Shown one piece after another: positions 33,374 to 44,442 of a DNA stretch of 64,000 nt. The position numbers and the translations under genes were made by a program. Source of the stretch: Melieria omissa (taxonomy: Eukaryota > Arthropoda > Insecta > Diptera > Ulidiidae); assembly GCA_963971225.1 (NCBI GenBank), contig OZ020269.1, positions 33,563,264 through 33,627,263 on the forward strand, given 5' to 3'. The notes below the pieces were generated by a model, which saw nothing but the letters and a program-made list of their open reading frames with translations, was not told the origin of the DNA and searched no databases. The first letter of the stretch is position 1; each line of letters starts with the position of its first letter.

Positions 33374-33602
33374 TCTGTGGCCGTAAGGAATAACAGCCAA
33401 AGTCGAGTTAGGACAAAATCGAGTTATTACCACCATTGCATTCGTCGTATTCAAATGTACTACTACACAAAATTCTATGGCTTTTGCTCATAAAACGAAT
33501 GTTTTACGCCCAAAAATCTAAAATTTTTCTAGTTAAATCTAAAGCAAATTCAAAAATTAAAAGTGCTTTCCTGAAAACTTCATTATTCCTTACGGCCACA
33601 GA
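33374..33602. repeat. Perfect 20-bp inverted repeat, 229-bp span
   Basis: TCTGTGGCCGTAAGGAATAA at 33374-33393 is exactly complementary to 33583-33602. A second inverted pair around GAGTTAGGAC (33405-33414 and complement near 33987-33996) overlaps it. Likely remains of a palindromic DNA element; no clear target duplication was found. Confidence 0.6.
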
Positions 33603-34066
33603 AATATCAGCGGCAAAACTCTTTAAAGAATTCATAAATTTACTTAATTTTGTAACGTTTTAGATTTTCTTCTAACTAATCCATAGAACTAATTTGAACA
33701 AAATATGGCAAAACGATCTAAAGTAAAGTGTGTTTAAAAAATTAGTAAATAGTTTTCAAATTTAAAAAATTGCAGATAAACTAGCAACGTATGCTGGGTG
33801 TGTGCTAGTTTTTGAAATATGGCTAATACGGACTTTGTATGTAACTGCTTTGAATTAAGAAAAAAAGTTAAACATTTTCTGAACGTCTCCATTCTGAGGA
33901 ATCTCTATTCATTAGAAATTCACATTAGTACATATCTGCTTGATACAAATTATCACATCCACGTTCATATTCGCAAAACGGCATTCGTCCTAACTCTAGT
34001 TTTTTCTCCTGGTTCACTTCGCCGCGCCTCATAGTCAAAATTCTACAAGGCTGGATGGTTTACTAC

Positions 34067-34351
34067 TTAGGTATGTAAAAGTTTATTGTTGGGTTGTGTA
34101 GAGCGCCCTCTTTGCACCCTTGTTGTTGTAAGGTAGAAGGTGTTGTTGGAAAACGCAGAGGTTGGTGTCTTTGTTGAGCTTATTTTTTGATGATAAATGC
34201 GCAGCGACATATTTTCGTTGGTACGAACTGGCACAGCTAGTGGTGTTGTTGTTGTGCTAGTACAATTACTGGATATGAAAATCTGCTGTGAGCTGCTCAT
34301 CGCAACTGATTGAGGTGGAAAGTATAGAACTTTCAGTAGTAAAGGATTCAC
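34067..34351 (-). repeat. Dispersed repeat with retained reading frame, copy 1
   Basis: Matches 63120-63361 along its length, and both are on the same strand. The minus strand keeps a frame starting MSSSQQIFISSNCTSTTTTP at 34300 and remaining open to the left end. The 63-kb copy has the equivalent MSSSQQICISKNRTSTTTTP. Because that copy sits just upstream of a Jockey-like reverse transcriptase on the same strand, this may be the start of its first ORF; that link is inference. Confidence 0.55.
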
Positions 34352-36584
34352 CTGGGTACTGCTGCACCCAATTTTTGTTCATTTCAAAATTTTTGTTCTA
34401 TATACACATGAATGTAGATCATATTTTTAATTTTATTTTTTATGTTATTTTAAGTAAAGTGGCTGTGCCCAAAAATTCGAATGCATCGCTCTCGGTTCTC
34501 ATACAAGCAGTTGATTCTTGTTCGACAATTTATTGAAATCTGACACTGTGCGCTGGGCAGCAACGAAAACGAAAACGTATGCGTAATTTAAATTGCAATA
34601 AATAAATTTACAAGTTGCACTTTGCACTCGACAGTCGTCTCAGGTACGAAGGCAAATAAGACGACGCCGAGCAGCCTCGGAGCTGGTTGACGTGTTGTGT
34701 GTTGATGTCGGCCGTTGCAGTGGTGTCTTGTTTCAATGTCTCCAGGGCCAAGGAAACGGCGTCAGTGGCGCTACACTTCCATTTCTGAAATTGAAATTGT
34801 TTCCAACTGATTTTGCCGCTTCACGGAGTTATTCTGCTTTAAATTAGTTATGAGTTTGCATAACTTTGTAGTGTTATCGCAAGCGGGTGTGGCAAATTTT
34901 CAACATATTACATTGTAGAAATGATATGTATTTGATGGCACTTGAAATGCGTGAAGTATAAACTACACTAAAGTCCTTTTCATTTTAACACATTTTAAGC
35001 GGGTAGCCTAGTATATGAAACTATGCTGCGTAGCGGGTATTACTTGCAAAACAAGCAAAAATTGCGCGATCCAAAATAAATAAAACTTGAAATTTATGAA
35101 ACTAAAATAATTATATGAAATAATACTTTCAGTTTTATATGAAAACCAATCCGGTAAAAATACCGTCTCCCGCTTTTAAAGTGCCTACATTCAAAAGGTA
35201 AAAATACCCGCCCCGCTTATAAGCAGCAGTTTTCACAACGGGTAATTTTACCCGGCCCGCTTTTAATGTGCTAGTTGTGCACACCTTGACTTCTCATTCG
35301 ATACACAAACCGTTTTAGTTAAGGCAGCTACCAATGCGAGCCGAAAATTTACTGAAATGGCAAATATTTAAAAATGTATAATAATGTTTCGAGTAGTAAG
35401 TTTTGAATAACTTTGAAAACTTAACTTTCAAAAATTGATGAAATGCTAAAATTTGAACTAAAACAATTCGATGATATCTGAATTGTGCGAAATGTGCTGT
35501 TCTGTTGATGCGGTAAAGTCGCTTAAAGAGACTAGAGTCCTTTCCACATGCACTTCAGTTGTACACGCAGTCTCATAAATAGAGAACGAGTTACTCGCTT
35601 TCTAAATTCTCCAGAGCCATGTAATTGAGCCTATTTATAAATTTTCGGCTTATAAAAAACCCAGTATTCACCAGACCAGATTTGGACACGCAACCATATC
35701 AAATCTTCTACAATAATTTAATGTTTAGTCATTTCCGATTCTCTTCGTTTGTACACATTTAAAAACAATCAGCAGACTTTCCAGTTTTGCACTACAAATA
35801 TGAGATAATTTCCGAGGTTTTTTGTTGCATAGTGTTGTAGGCATTGCCCTCAACATGTGTCAATGGCTAAACGGCGACACTGTTAACCAGATGCAGTGAA
35901 ATGCAAGAAATGCGTTTGGGGAATTTTCCGTAGAAGAAAATTCTTCTTGGCACTTTCACGTTGAGTCACGACATGAAATTGAAAAATTCCAGCCAAAAAT
36001 GCAATTTTTCCTCAACACAACTAAAATACACAGCCGCAACAGTGAAAACATTAAATTAGCGTCCATTACTTTGGTGGGCAAGCGCAATGGGACCCGGGTG
36101 GCCGCAGTGGCACTTGAGGAATTGCGCGCAAAGTGCTGGACCCCTTTGAAAAATAGCAAATTCATTTGCAGTGAAAAGTGCAACCGGGAAAAATGAAATT
36201 GTCACGCGAATACACACACAAAGAGCACAGGGAAAAATGAAATGAAATGAATGTTTGTGAGAGGGACAAACAATTTTGAGCGTGACGTATGGCAAGTTAG
36301 TGTGACTCATGGGCGTGTCGGTGGTGTGAAGCAACAACGGCAGCGGCTGCACTTGCGGCATCAACAACAAAATCAACAATCAACCGACCATAACAATAAT
36401 AAGAACAACACTAAAAATAACCGAGTTGTTTTACTTAAAAAACACAACGAAAAACTGCTTTCAATGAGTTTACGTAAAAAAGGATATTTTGAAAATATTA
36501 ACGAGAGTCTTGGAGCAACATTTAGTTGTGCTTTCATAGATTTAAAGGACTGATAGAATTGTTTTCTATATGTTTTGTGTTAGT
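34352..36584. other. Intergenic DNA, one possible MITE
   Basis: A weak inverted pair, ACACATTTTAAGCGGG near 34988 and (complement) GCACATTAAAAGCGGG near 35256-35271, encloses about 285 bp with several CCCGC/GCGGG motifs and may be another miniature element; no target duplication is clear. The rest shows no recognised genes. Confidence 0.35.
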
Positions 36585-36590
36585 TACGAT

Positions 36591-36649
36591 GGATATTCGA
36601 ACCTAAGTTCGAGCTTAACTTCAAACTCGCGGTCCCACTCACTAACCAA
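36591..36649 (-). repeat. tRNA-like promoter boxes (pseudo-tRNA or SINE head)
   Basis: On the minus strand an A-box-like TTGGTTAGTGAGTGG (36649-36635) is followed by a B-box-like GGTTCGAATATCC (36603-36591) at tRNA spacing. The acceptor stem does not pair, so this is not a functional tRNA. A tRNA-derived SINE or pseudogene is the best reading. Confidence 0.3.
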
Positions 36650-37981
36650 TTAAGCCTTTAATTTGCTTTTAGCAAAAGGATCAATTGCAGTCAGTTGTGG
36701 TTGACAATAGCAGTTGAACAACTAGCTTAGGAATACAAGTTGGCGGTCCTGCGGGGTACGCACACAAACGAATACTCAAAGGCACACACATATATACAAA
36801 AGGAAACAATTAACCAACCAACTTTTCGAAGCATAATAGAAATTTAATTGATGTTGAACGTGTAAACGCTCGTCGTACTGCCTCACTGATTCGCCTACCA
36901 ATGCACGCAGCAGCAACTGTAGTCAGCAATGACAGTCATTCAAGGACAACACACTAACGGCACTCAACTTTGATGAATATCCTGCGACGACCGCGCGAAT
37001 TGTTGCCGCAATAAAAAAAAACAGTTTGGCTGCAAAAGGATGCGACCGACAAGCAGCCTCTAGCGGTTCATTGCTGCTGTCGCTGCTGTGGCGGCGCTGA
37101 AATTGAAAACAACAAATTTTCATTTTGCATTTTCACGCCGCATGTCATTTGTGCGAACTGCAGCGGTTGTTCGGCCGGTCGGCGGGCGCGTGCTGGGGTC
37201 ACCGGATCATGTCTTATTTATGCGAAAAGTAGCGAAGAGTGAAAGCTTTTCAAGGGTAAAAATTCGCCACCGATGTGGCGCATGGAAATAGGATATTCCT
37301 CTTGTTCGTGCTTCGACACATGTACGCATCTGTGTGTGCGTGTTCACATGTATGTATGGGGCTGTTATTAGGGCGACCAGTGCACTCACCATTCACCATT
37401 CACCATGCGGCAAGGACGCGCTGACCGACCGACCGGCGCAAGGTTAATGCAACGGCAGCCTGCGCCCGCTGCGCCATTCTGGCGTCAGCGTCCGCCTCAA
37501 TAAGGCTTAAATTAATGTTGACTGTGGCCTTAATTTTAAATTAATTTTTTTATTGAATGTTAAAGCTGCGTAAATAAGTGATGCTGACATGTGGTGTTAC
37601 GTTTGAAATGCTGTTTGTTGTTGCCCGGGCACAAGTTTTTCAAATTTATTTATGCGCTGCAGGGATTTTCTCCAGTGCAGTCGGACCCAATTTAAGTCGA
37701 AATAATTGCAGCCGCATTATTTCTGCGGCACTTAAATTGTGCGAAATCGAAATAGTAAGCAAGTTCTGGCTTACAGGATGCATTCAATATCGGGAAGCAA
37801 TTAATTTGACAGAATGCTAAAAGAGAATTTTTAATAGTTTGCCTGAGTTTAGTTTTGCTGGAGTTTAAAGATGGCGATGGCCAATTAAAGGGAGTTCTAG
37901 ACTTGGTGGCAGCTTCAAAACATCTTTACTACCAATAACTCATTGCATTTGTGACGATCTTCATAGCAGTTGAGAGGTTAA

Positions 37982-38363
37982 CCCTTTCGACCCCAAAGTT
38001 GCCTGAGAGCAACTTCAACCAACAACCAAAATAATTTCCATAATTTACAGCGATATCAGGGAAAGTTTGTGTTCTAATTGAAGTCTACGAATTGGGCGCG
38101 TTTGATCAAATCCCTGTTTCTTTAATAATATTTGAATAAGACCAAAAAGTGATATGTTTGTATTTTTCTATAAATATTAAATAATTTTCCTGTAAATAAA
38201 AATATTGATACAATTTTTATTTAACCCGTTTTAAGCCAAAATTGTTCAAAAGTAAACTAATTCCATAACTCTAACAAAGAGGCGTAGCGACTTTAAATGT
38301 CGTGTGCACACTTCTTAGAAAAGTGTTTCATGATTTAAATACCAAAAAGTAATATCGAAAGGG
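37982..38363. mobile_element. TTAA MITE family A, inverted orientation, 382 bp
   Basis: TTAA at 37978-37981 and 38364-38367. Left end CCCTTTCGACCCCAAAGTTG corresponds to the right end of the 17.8-kb copy, so it lies in reverse orientation. It includes GGGCGCGTTTGATCAAAT and TACCAAAAAGTAATATCGA. It is shorter than the 521-bp copy because an internal part is missing. Confidence 0.87.
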
Positions 38364-38367
38364 TTAA

Positions 38368-40614
38368 TTCATAAAATAAAGGGCAACAAATTCTAATTGA
38401 AAAATTAGTCCGAAATTAGTTTTAAAGAACAGGCAGCTTCCACGCGTTGATGAAATGTAGGTTTGGTTAGGTAAGATTGGATTGTACTCAGTGCAGTCGC
38501 ACTTTCAATCCTACTTCTAGCCAAAAAAGGCCCAATCCATTAGTCCATTATAGGAACAAACCTCTTGATGAAGCAATTTAAATTTTTCAACTTTGTTTTT
38601 TCTACTATTTGTTGGCAGTAGCCAACCAGCCGTAGATAATAAATTAGTATCGAAATGATTCTCTATAAAAGTTGTTTACATTATTTGATTGACCTAAATT
38701 GTTTGTCGATTTCATTGATTATGGAGCAAAGATGATTTACAAAAACTTATAAATGGCGGCTAACTCGATTTTCCTGCGAATATTTACACTCGAAATATTT
38801 TATTATAGTTCGCACAGTTTGCAAGTTTGCGTCAGTTTTGTTTTTGGCCAAATATGTATGTATATCTCTGCCGTATTTGACATTTACGAATGTTCTTCTA
38901 CTGACATGAACGTGTGCTCTAGAAAACTATCAGTGCGAGAAAACAAATTCCGATTCGTACTCTGATTGTGAACGCTGCAACCACTTAACCGCCATTTTTG
39001 ACTTATTAATCGACGCAAACGTTGCTTGAACACGAGCGGCGGCGGGTGACGTTTGCCGGAATGAAAACTGAGAAGTGTGGCGAAACTTTGCAGCTGAAGT
39101 TTATGCCAGTAGCGGAATTTTTGGATGCAGTAAGCGGGCCCAAGCATTATAAGAGCCCTTTAGTTGCAAAAAAACTTCAAAACCGATACATTTATGTCAT
39201 TTAAAATAATCAAACAGGCTAAGTAGAGCACAGAAATGTAGGATTTGGGAGCAAAGAACGCGACTTGTAGGAAGGCAGATCCATTCCTAAAGCAACATTT
39301 ACCTCTAAACTGACTCTGGAATGCGTCATTCCACTGAACAGGAGTAATTGTAAAAACTAAGATGGCCTAGTGTACATGTTGGAGTAGAGTACACTGATCT
39401 GGCAGATGTAGTTAAGAAGAAATTTGAAATGGACTTATGTGAACCTTCACCTTGGATTTGATTCAGTAATTTTTCGGTCGACGATCTGCTTGAAAACTGG
39501 TTACCTCGAGAAAACATGAACGATCCGTTATGGCTACAAACTGTAGACAATTTATAACTGAAAGAAGCCATTAAAAAGTAAAGCCAAGCAAGTTCTACAC
39601 TTAGACAAGGCATAGAAACTGCAGAAGACACTGGGTGCAACGAAAGTTGCCAAGGAAGTTATCTGTTTAGAAGACTATGAGACAGCTTCAGGCATGGTGT
39701 GTCGTAGTCTTCTTATAATGAACCATCAGTTACTAAAAGCTTCTTGAGATAATGCGTGACGTAGATAATAGGAGAGGAGTCGGTAGGTAGATAGGTTGTA
39801 GTGGCTGCCTCTGCATGAGACACACTTAGGCCTCTATATGGGCCCATTGTGGTACCACAAATTGTACCCGTTTGAAATGTGTATGCAACACTGTTTTTTT
39901 TGCCAACATGTATTACAACACACATTTCAAACGGATGGGAGAAGAGAGGGAGGTGACCTACAGTTTAACGACGATTAACGGCGGTTTTTGGAAATTTTCC
40001 TTTCACACTTGAAGGTTCGCCATTGCCGACAAAGAGCGTACTTGTGCGATTCTGGTAATTCTCATTTGTTACTGTTTTATTTAGCTGCTAAAAGACTGAA
40101 AATCAGACAAGTGCGGTTTTTGGTCGAACAAATGTCAATGTGTGAGTGATGTTATGAATAAGGACTAAGTAGTATATGAAGGCTCTTCTCAAATTGTTCC
40201 GGCACAATTAAGCTCTATTAAACGCTTTATTAAGACGTTGCAAGGATGTCAGAATGTCAGTGTAATTATTTTAATAGCAATCCACGTGCGTCAATATACT
40301 TACATATACTTCAACCCAATCAAATACGAACGGGAAAAGCACTACATCTTCGTTAACTATTCAAACTCAAATCCAATACATCTAAATAGCTCGAGAAGGT
40401 TCTCACTTTAGATTAATTTTCTTATACAACAAATTGTCTTATAAAGAATGTAAGATGAATGAGCCACTTAAAAAATTATTGCCTCTAAATACGTCAAGTC
40501 GAGGCTTTTAATAAACCAAACTCACCGGAGCCTCACAGGTAGTGCGTGAATGCAAGTAACTCGTTCCAGTTATGTTGCACCGTTCGTTGGTTCACACTTT
40601 AGTTTCAACTCGCC
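38368..40614. other. Intergenic DNA upstream of Or67d-like B
   Basis: 39869-39936 contains an imperfect hairpin whose arms are CGTTTGAAATGTGT and its complement. Around 39370-39560 the plus strand has protein-like pieces (LADVVKKKFEMDL and VDDLLENWLPRENMNDPLWL) separated by stops, perhaps a dead element of unknown type. No defined promoter motif was seen for the receptor; its start codon follows TTTCAACTCGCC. Confidence 0.3.
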
Positions 40615-42056
40615 ATGCCAGCAATGCGGCCAGTGGACAAGTTCAACAAAATAATCGGCGTTGTGCGCCTCGTCACACGCCTCCTTGGCACCGACGTGGC
40701 CAATCCGAAATATAAAATGAATTGGATCACATGCACCGTGTTCCTCTTCATTGGTTTATTTCACATTTTCGGGTTTTTGACCATAATGAAGCGATTCTCC
40801 GAGGACTGGACCATAGTGCTGCTGGTGTTCAGCAATCTCGGCGCTGGTACACAGGGTTTGGCCAAGATTTTGACGGCCGTTTCTTATCCAGGTCGGTTCT
40901 ACACCATTCATAGTCAGCTGCAAGGCATCTACGAAAAGTATCAGACGATCAACGAAAGATATGCGGAAAAGCTGGGTAAGCGATGTGACCAAATGCGGAC
41001 AATCATCGTGGGCGTCGGTTTGGTGTACGTGTTCGGCGGTGTCTTGATCATAACGACGCCATTCGTAATTTTCTTTTACAATGGCGAATGGCCCTTGATG
41101 CTTTTGATTGAAATACCGGTTTTGAACACGAAAACCGATACTGGACAAAGCATCCTTTTAGTATTCCATATCATATGCGTGGCGATGGGCTGTTTCGGAC
41201 TCTACGGCGGTGATCTATATGTGCTGATCTACCTGACCCACTCGCTGATCTTTTACGACATTTTCATTTTGAAAGCAGAAGACTTGCACACCATGCTGGA
41301 CGAGAGTGCTGAGGACAACTCGGTCACGGAGGCGTTGACTGACATTGCGGAGTGGCATCAGTTGTATCTGAGGTATGTGTGTTGGCATAGGTACAGATCG
41401 AGGAGTGTGTGTATCGGTCGATTTCGTTTCATTCAGTTTCAACGACAACTGTAATTCCTTGTTCTATTGGGTTATCTCATCGCAAGTCATCTGCTCGACG
41501 GTGGCAATGATTGCAACTCTTTTCATTATCCTGACGGGTCGTTGGCCCGGTGCCTACAGCTATTTAATCATAAGCATCAATGCACTTTACATTTACTGCA
41601 TACTGGGTACGCGCATTGAGATTTGTGTAAGAACTCTGTCCAAACGCTGAGCTGGAAACACACTGGAATAGTTGCTGAGTTTTTGTTTTCGTTAAATTTC
41701 GAACAAATTCGGACAAAAGCATAAAATCCAGGGTGTCCTGCCAGGTTCTACCAACCTCGCTTGATATCACTTGATTATTTCTAGAACGACAGCTTCTGCT
41801 CCGAGATCTACAACCTCAGATGGTATGCGCTCAGCGCTAAGCAGCAAAAGACGGTGCAAATGATGTTGCTCAAGTCCCAGTTGCCACGCAATATTCTTAT
41901 TGTCGACGTGTTGTCGTTGACGGTGAGCACAGCTCTCAAGGTAAAACGTACGATGTTCAGCTAATAAATACGTGTTGAAGTTAATTTTGAATTTATGTGC
42001 AGATTACGCGCCTAATTTTCAGCATGTTTACCATGTTTGTGCAGCTAGTAGAGTAA
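40615..42056 (+). CDS. Or67d: Odorant receptor Or67d-like, copy B
   Basis: Exons 40615-41372, 41437-41626, 41785-41940 and 42003-42056 join at GT-AG sites to 385 residues. The first intron is phase 2, the rest phase 0, with the same exon lengths as copies A and C after exon 1. Start is MPAMRPVDKFNK; initiation at the second Met (40624) would match copy A exactly. This is a full-length 7-TM insect odorant receptor expected to work with Orco in antennal neurons. It is closest to copy A by eye (shared FNKI-GVVR, NWIT-TVF, FSEDWTIVL and GCFGLYGGDLYVLIYLTHS), and Or67d-like throughout. The C-terminal block SQLPRNILIVDVLSLTVSTA is complete. Copy C follows 2.4 kb downstream on the same strand, so B and C form a tandem pair while A is inverted 35 kb away. 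Ligand not predictable from sequence. Confidence 0.96.
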
Positions 42057-42227
42057 CCAGTCAATCCATCCATCTGTACGAGTGTAACGAATACCTTCGA
42101 ACGTAAACCTGGCGAGGTAGAGCGGAAATTCTTGGACGACGTCACGGACAAGTTGAAGCACTAAACAAAGATTTATAATTAAAGCAACGTGAAGGTTCAT
42201 GTATAAACAATTGTTACTCATTAAAGA

Positions 42228-42233
42228 AATAAA
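42228..42233 (+). terminator. Poly(A) signal of Or67d-like B
   Basis: AATAAA about 170 nt after the stop codon, with further AATAAA-like repeats immediately following. Confidence 0.5.
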
Positions 42234-42742
42234 AATAAAAGAAAAATTAAAGGATTAAAGTTGAGATTAAGATTAATTTCAGTTAAGATCAGTGTGACCA
42301 GTTCAGACTTTTTCAGGACAGAGCTCGTGTTTTATTTCACCAGTTAGCCTCAAAATTCGGTGTTTTTCACAGTTTTCTTTGGTTTTTTATTTTCAAATTT
42401 ATTTTTTTGTTAAGATTTGCTACAAATATTGAAATTTCTGTTTCAAGCATTAAGCATTTTTCATTGAAAATTCACTTGAAACAGTCAAATTAAATTTACT
42501 TATTTGCTAAGACTGTTAAAAATATTGCTCAGATGCACAACTAAACAATTTTTTTGCGTTCCCCTCTGAAAATTTGCTATCGAAATGTTAGAAAATCTAT
42601 TGAACATGTTTTTTAATACTGCAATGTGTTATCTGCTGTTGAATTCGCCTTAACATTTGTTTACTTTCGCCCAAAATATTTAAGTCACAGTGTTCAGTCC
42701 ATGTTTATTTTAAAAAAGATCTTAATATTCGTAGAACCTTAA

Positions 42743-43033
42743 CACGTTCGCGGACAGTAAAAATTTCAGTGAGCTGCAAAAATAGATTTTCAATTTTTGT
42801 GGAAACTAGTAGAACTATCTGAAATATGATTACACATATATTTTTGCAGTTGTCAGATTATCGTATTTTAGCCGTTATACACATTGAATGATATAGCTTA
42901 TTATTAACAAAACTTTCAATTTATTTAACATTTAATTAATAAAACTTGGCTTTAAAATTTGAATGCTAGAGCATTCACGTCATTTTGCATCACCATGAAA
43001 ATGACTGCTATAGCATTCACGTTCGCGATCGTG
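42743..43033. mobile_element. TTAA-flanked MITE, 291 bp, CACG ends
   Basis: TTAA at 42739-42742 and 43034-43037; inverted ends CACGTTCGCGGAC and (complement) CACGATCGCGAAC. A tandem motif AGCATTCACGT occurs near the right end (42969-42979 and 43012-43022). Non-coding; terminal bases differ from the CCCTTT families. It lies between Or67d-like B and C. Confidence 0.72.
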
Positions 43034-43219
43034 TTAAATATGTCTAATTTAATATTATATCGAAGTGGCATAACGACTCAAGCTTTTTACGAATACGAAG
43101 AACGTCAATAAACACGTTTAATGTCCAAAAATTTGACAGCGGTTCTATATTTTTTTATCATGGTCTCAACGAATGCCGACGATATCCTGAACGAACTGTG
43201 GGCTTGTTACTGTATAGAG

Positions 43220-43429
43220 CGGGGGTGCCCAAAACCTTCCTATGGCAAACACCAATCCATGCAAATGAATTCATACGCTAGACAACAACAAAACCTACGT
43301 GGAAGATAACTGTCGCCAATTTGTACCAACAAAGCATACAGTGCTGTGTATACTAGAATGCTCAGCCTATGCAGACGATCATTTACAAAAACAAATGAGC
43401 AATGAGAGCATAAGGCATGGGCACCTCTG
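43220..43429. mobile_element. 210-bp hAT-type MITE
   Basis: An exact 8-bp duplication GTATAGAG (43212-43219 and 43430-43437) flanks inverted ends CGGGGGTGCCCAAAACC and (complement) CAGAGGTGCCCATGCC. The CAGNGGTGCCCA terminus and 8-bp duplication are standard for hAT MITEs. Non-coding. Located in the interval between the tandem receptors. Confidence 0.85.
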
Positions 43430-43437
43430 GTATAGAG

Positions 43438-44442
43438 CTACACTGTATCTCTGTATACGAAGGTCACGAAAGCAACAAACGAGCCGTTCTTCCTGTTAGG
43501 CCCCGAAACATTCTATGAACTTCCAAAAGAACACAAGAATTGCTAAGGAAATGAGTAGAACAAAATTTTGCCCAGTACGGGACTAAGCCAGTCAAAACAG
43601 TTCTGAACCCCAGACAGAGGTGTATCTCCGCATCCTTCTGCTCGTATATGTGCAGGAAAAAGATTTATCCGAAGAAAATTCTGGAACTTGGAATACCAAA
43701 GAGTGCTAAAACTAATAAAAAGCCTTAAGCTAAAGAGATAAACCAAAATATTACAACTGGTCGCGATGAATAATGGTGAAAGATTTAAACATAGACAAAT
43801 CTATCCTCAACAAATGATTGTTGGGTCGAATAGGGAGAGTCCATGCAAATAATAATGAGCTATCACGTCAATAACAGCAAACACATTGAGTGGATATTGT
43901 ACTCTTTTATACTCTAACAGATGTTCCACCGTATTCCGAGGATAAAAATGTCTTTCCTTGAACACATCCTAATCACCGAACAATAATTTCACGTGGCATA
44001 ATGGTAGTACCAGTAGTACCTCGGTGACCAACCAGATATGGAATGAATCCAGCTAGAAGACTGGAAACTACTGTTATTTTCAACGAAGCCTCCTTCCTGA
44101 AAAACATTATTAAAATTCCTTTATGAAAATTGTAACTGATCCAATTGAACATGCATGGGTTCTTAAATCTATTGATTTTTTATATAAAGAAATGGCTTTT
44201 CGCAAAACGACCGCTAAAGGCGCGGGCATTTCTACACTCGTGTATACATAAGTAAATATATTAAATATATATTTAGTTGTTGCCTACACTGCACATTTCG
44301 TGCTCACAAGTCCTGCTAAGGTCGTCAATTAAACGATGACAGTGATGTGTTAATTTGCAAGGAATATTACTGACGTCTTTACATTTCTGCATTTTATTTT
44401 GCCTTATTTTGCATTTGGAAAGCGAGCGAAGCAGTCTCGGAA
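43438..44442. other. Intergenic DNA upstream of Or67d-like C
   Basis: Nothing recognised apart from AT-rich sequence; no TATA-Inr pair placed convincingly before the start codon at 44443. Confidence 0.35.

Noticed and set aside
34985..35273. MITE with ACACATTTTAAGCGGG ends
   Set aside because: Inverted repeat is imperfect and no target duplication could be placed, so it is mentioned only as a possibility.
41375..41650. Independent short gene overlapping Or67d-like B
   Set aside because: The frame is exon 2 of the receptor preceded by read-through of its first intron.
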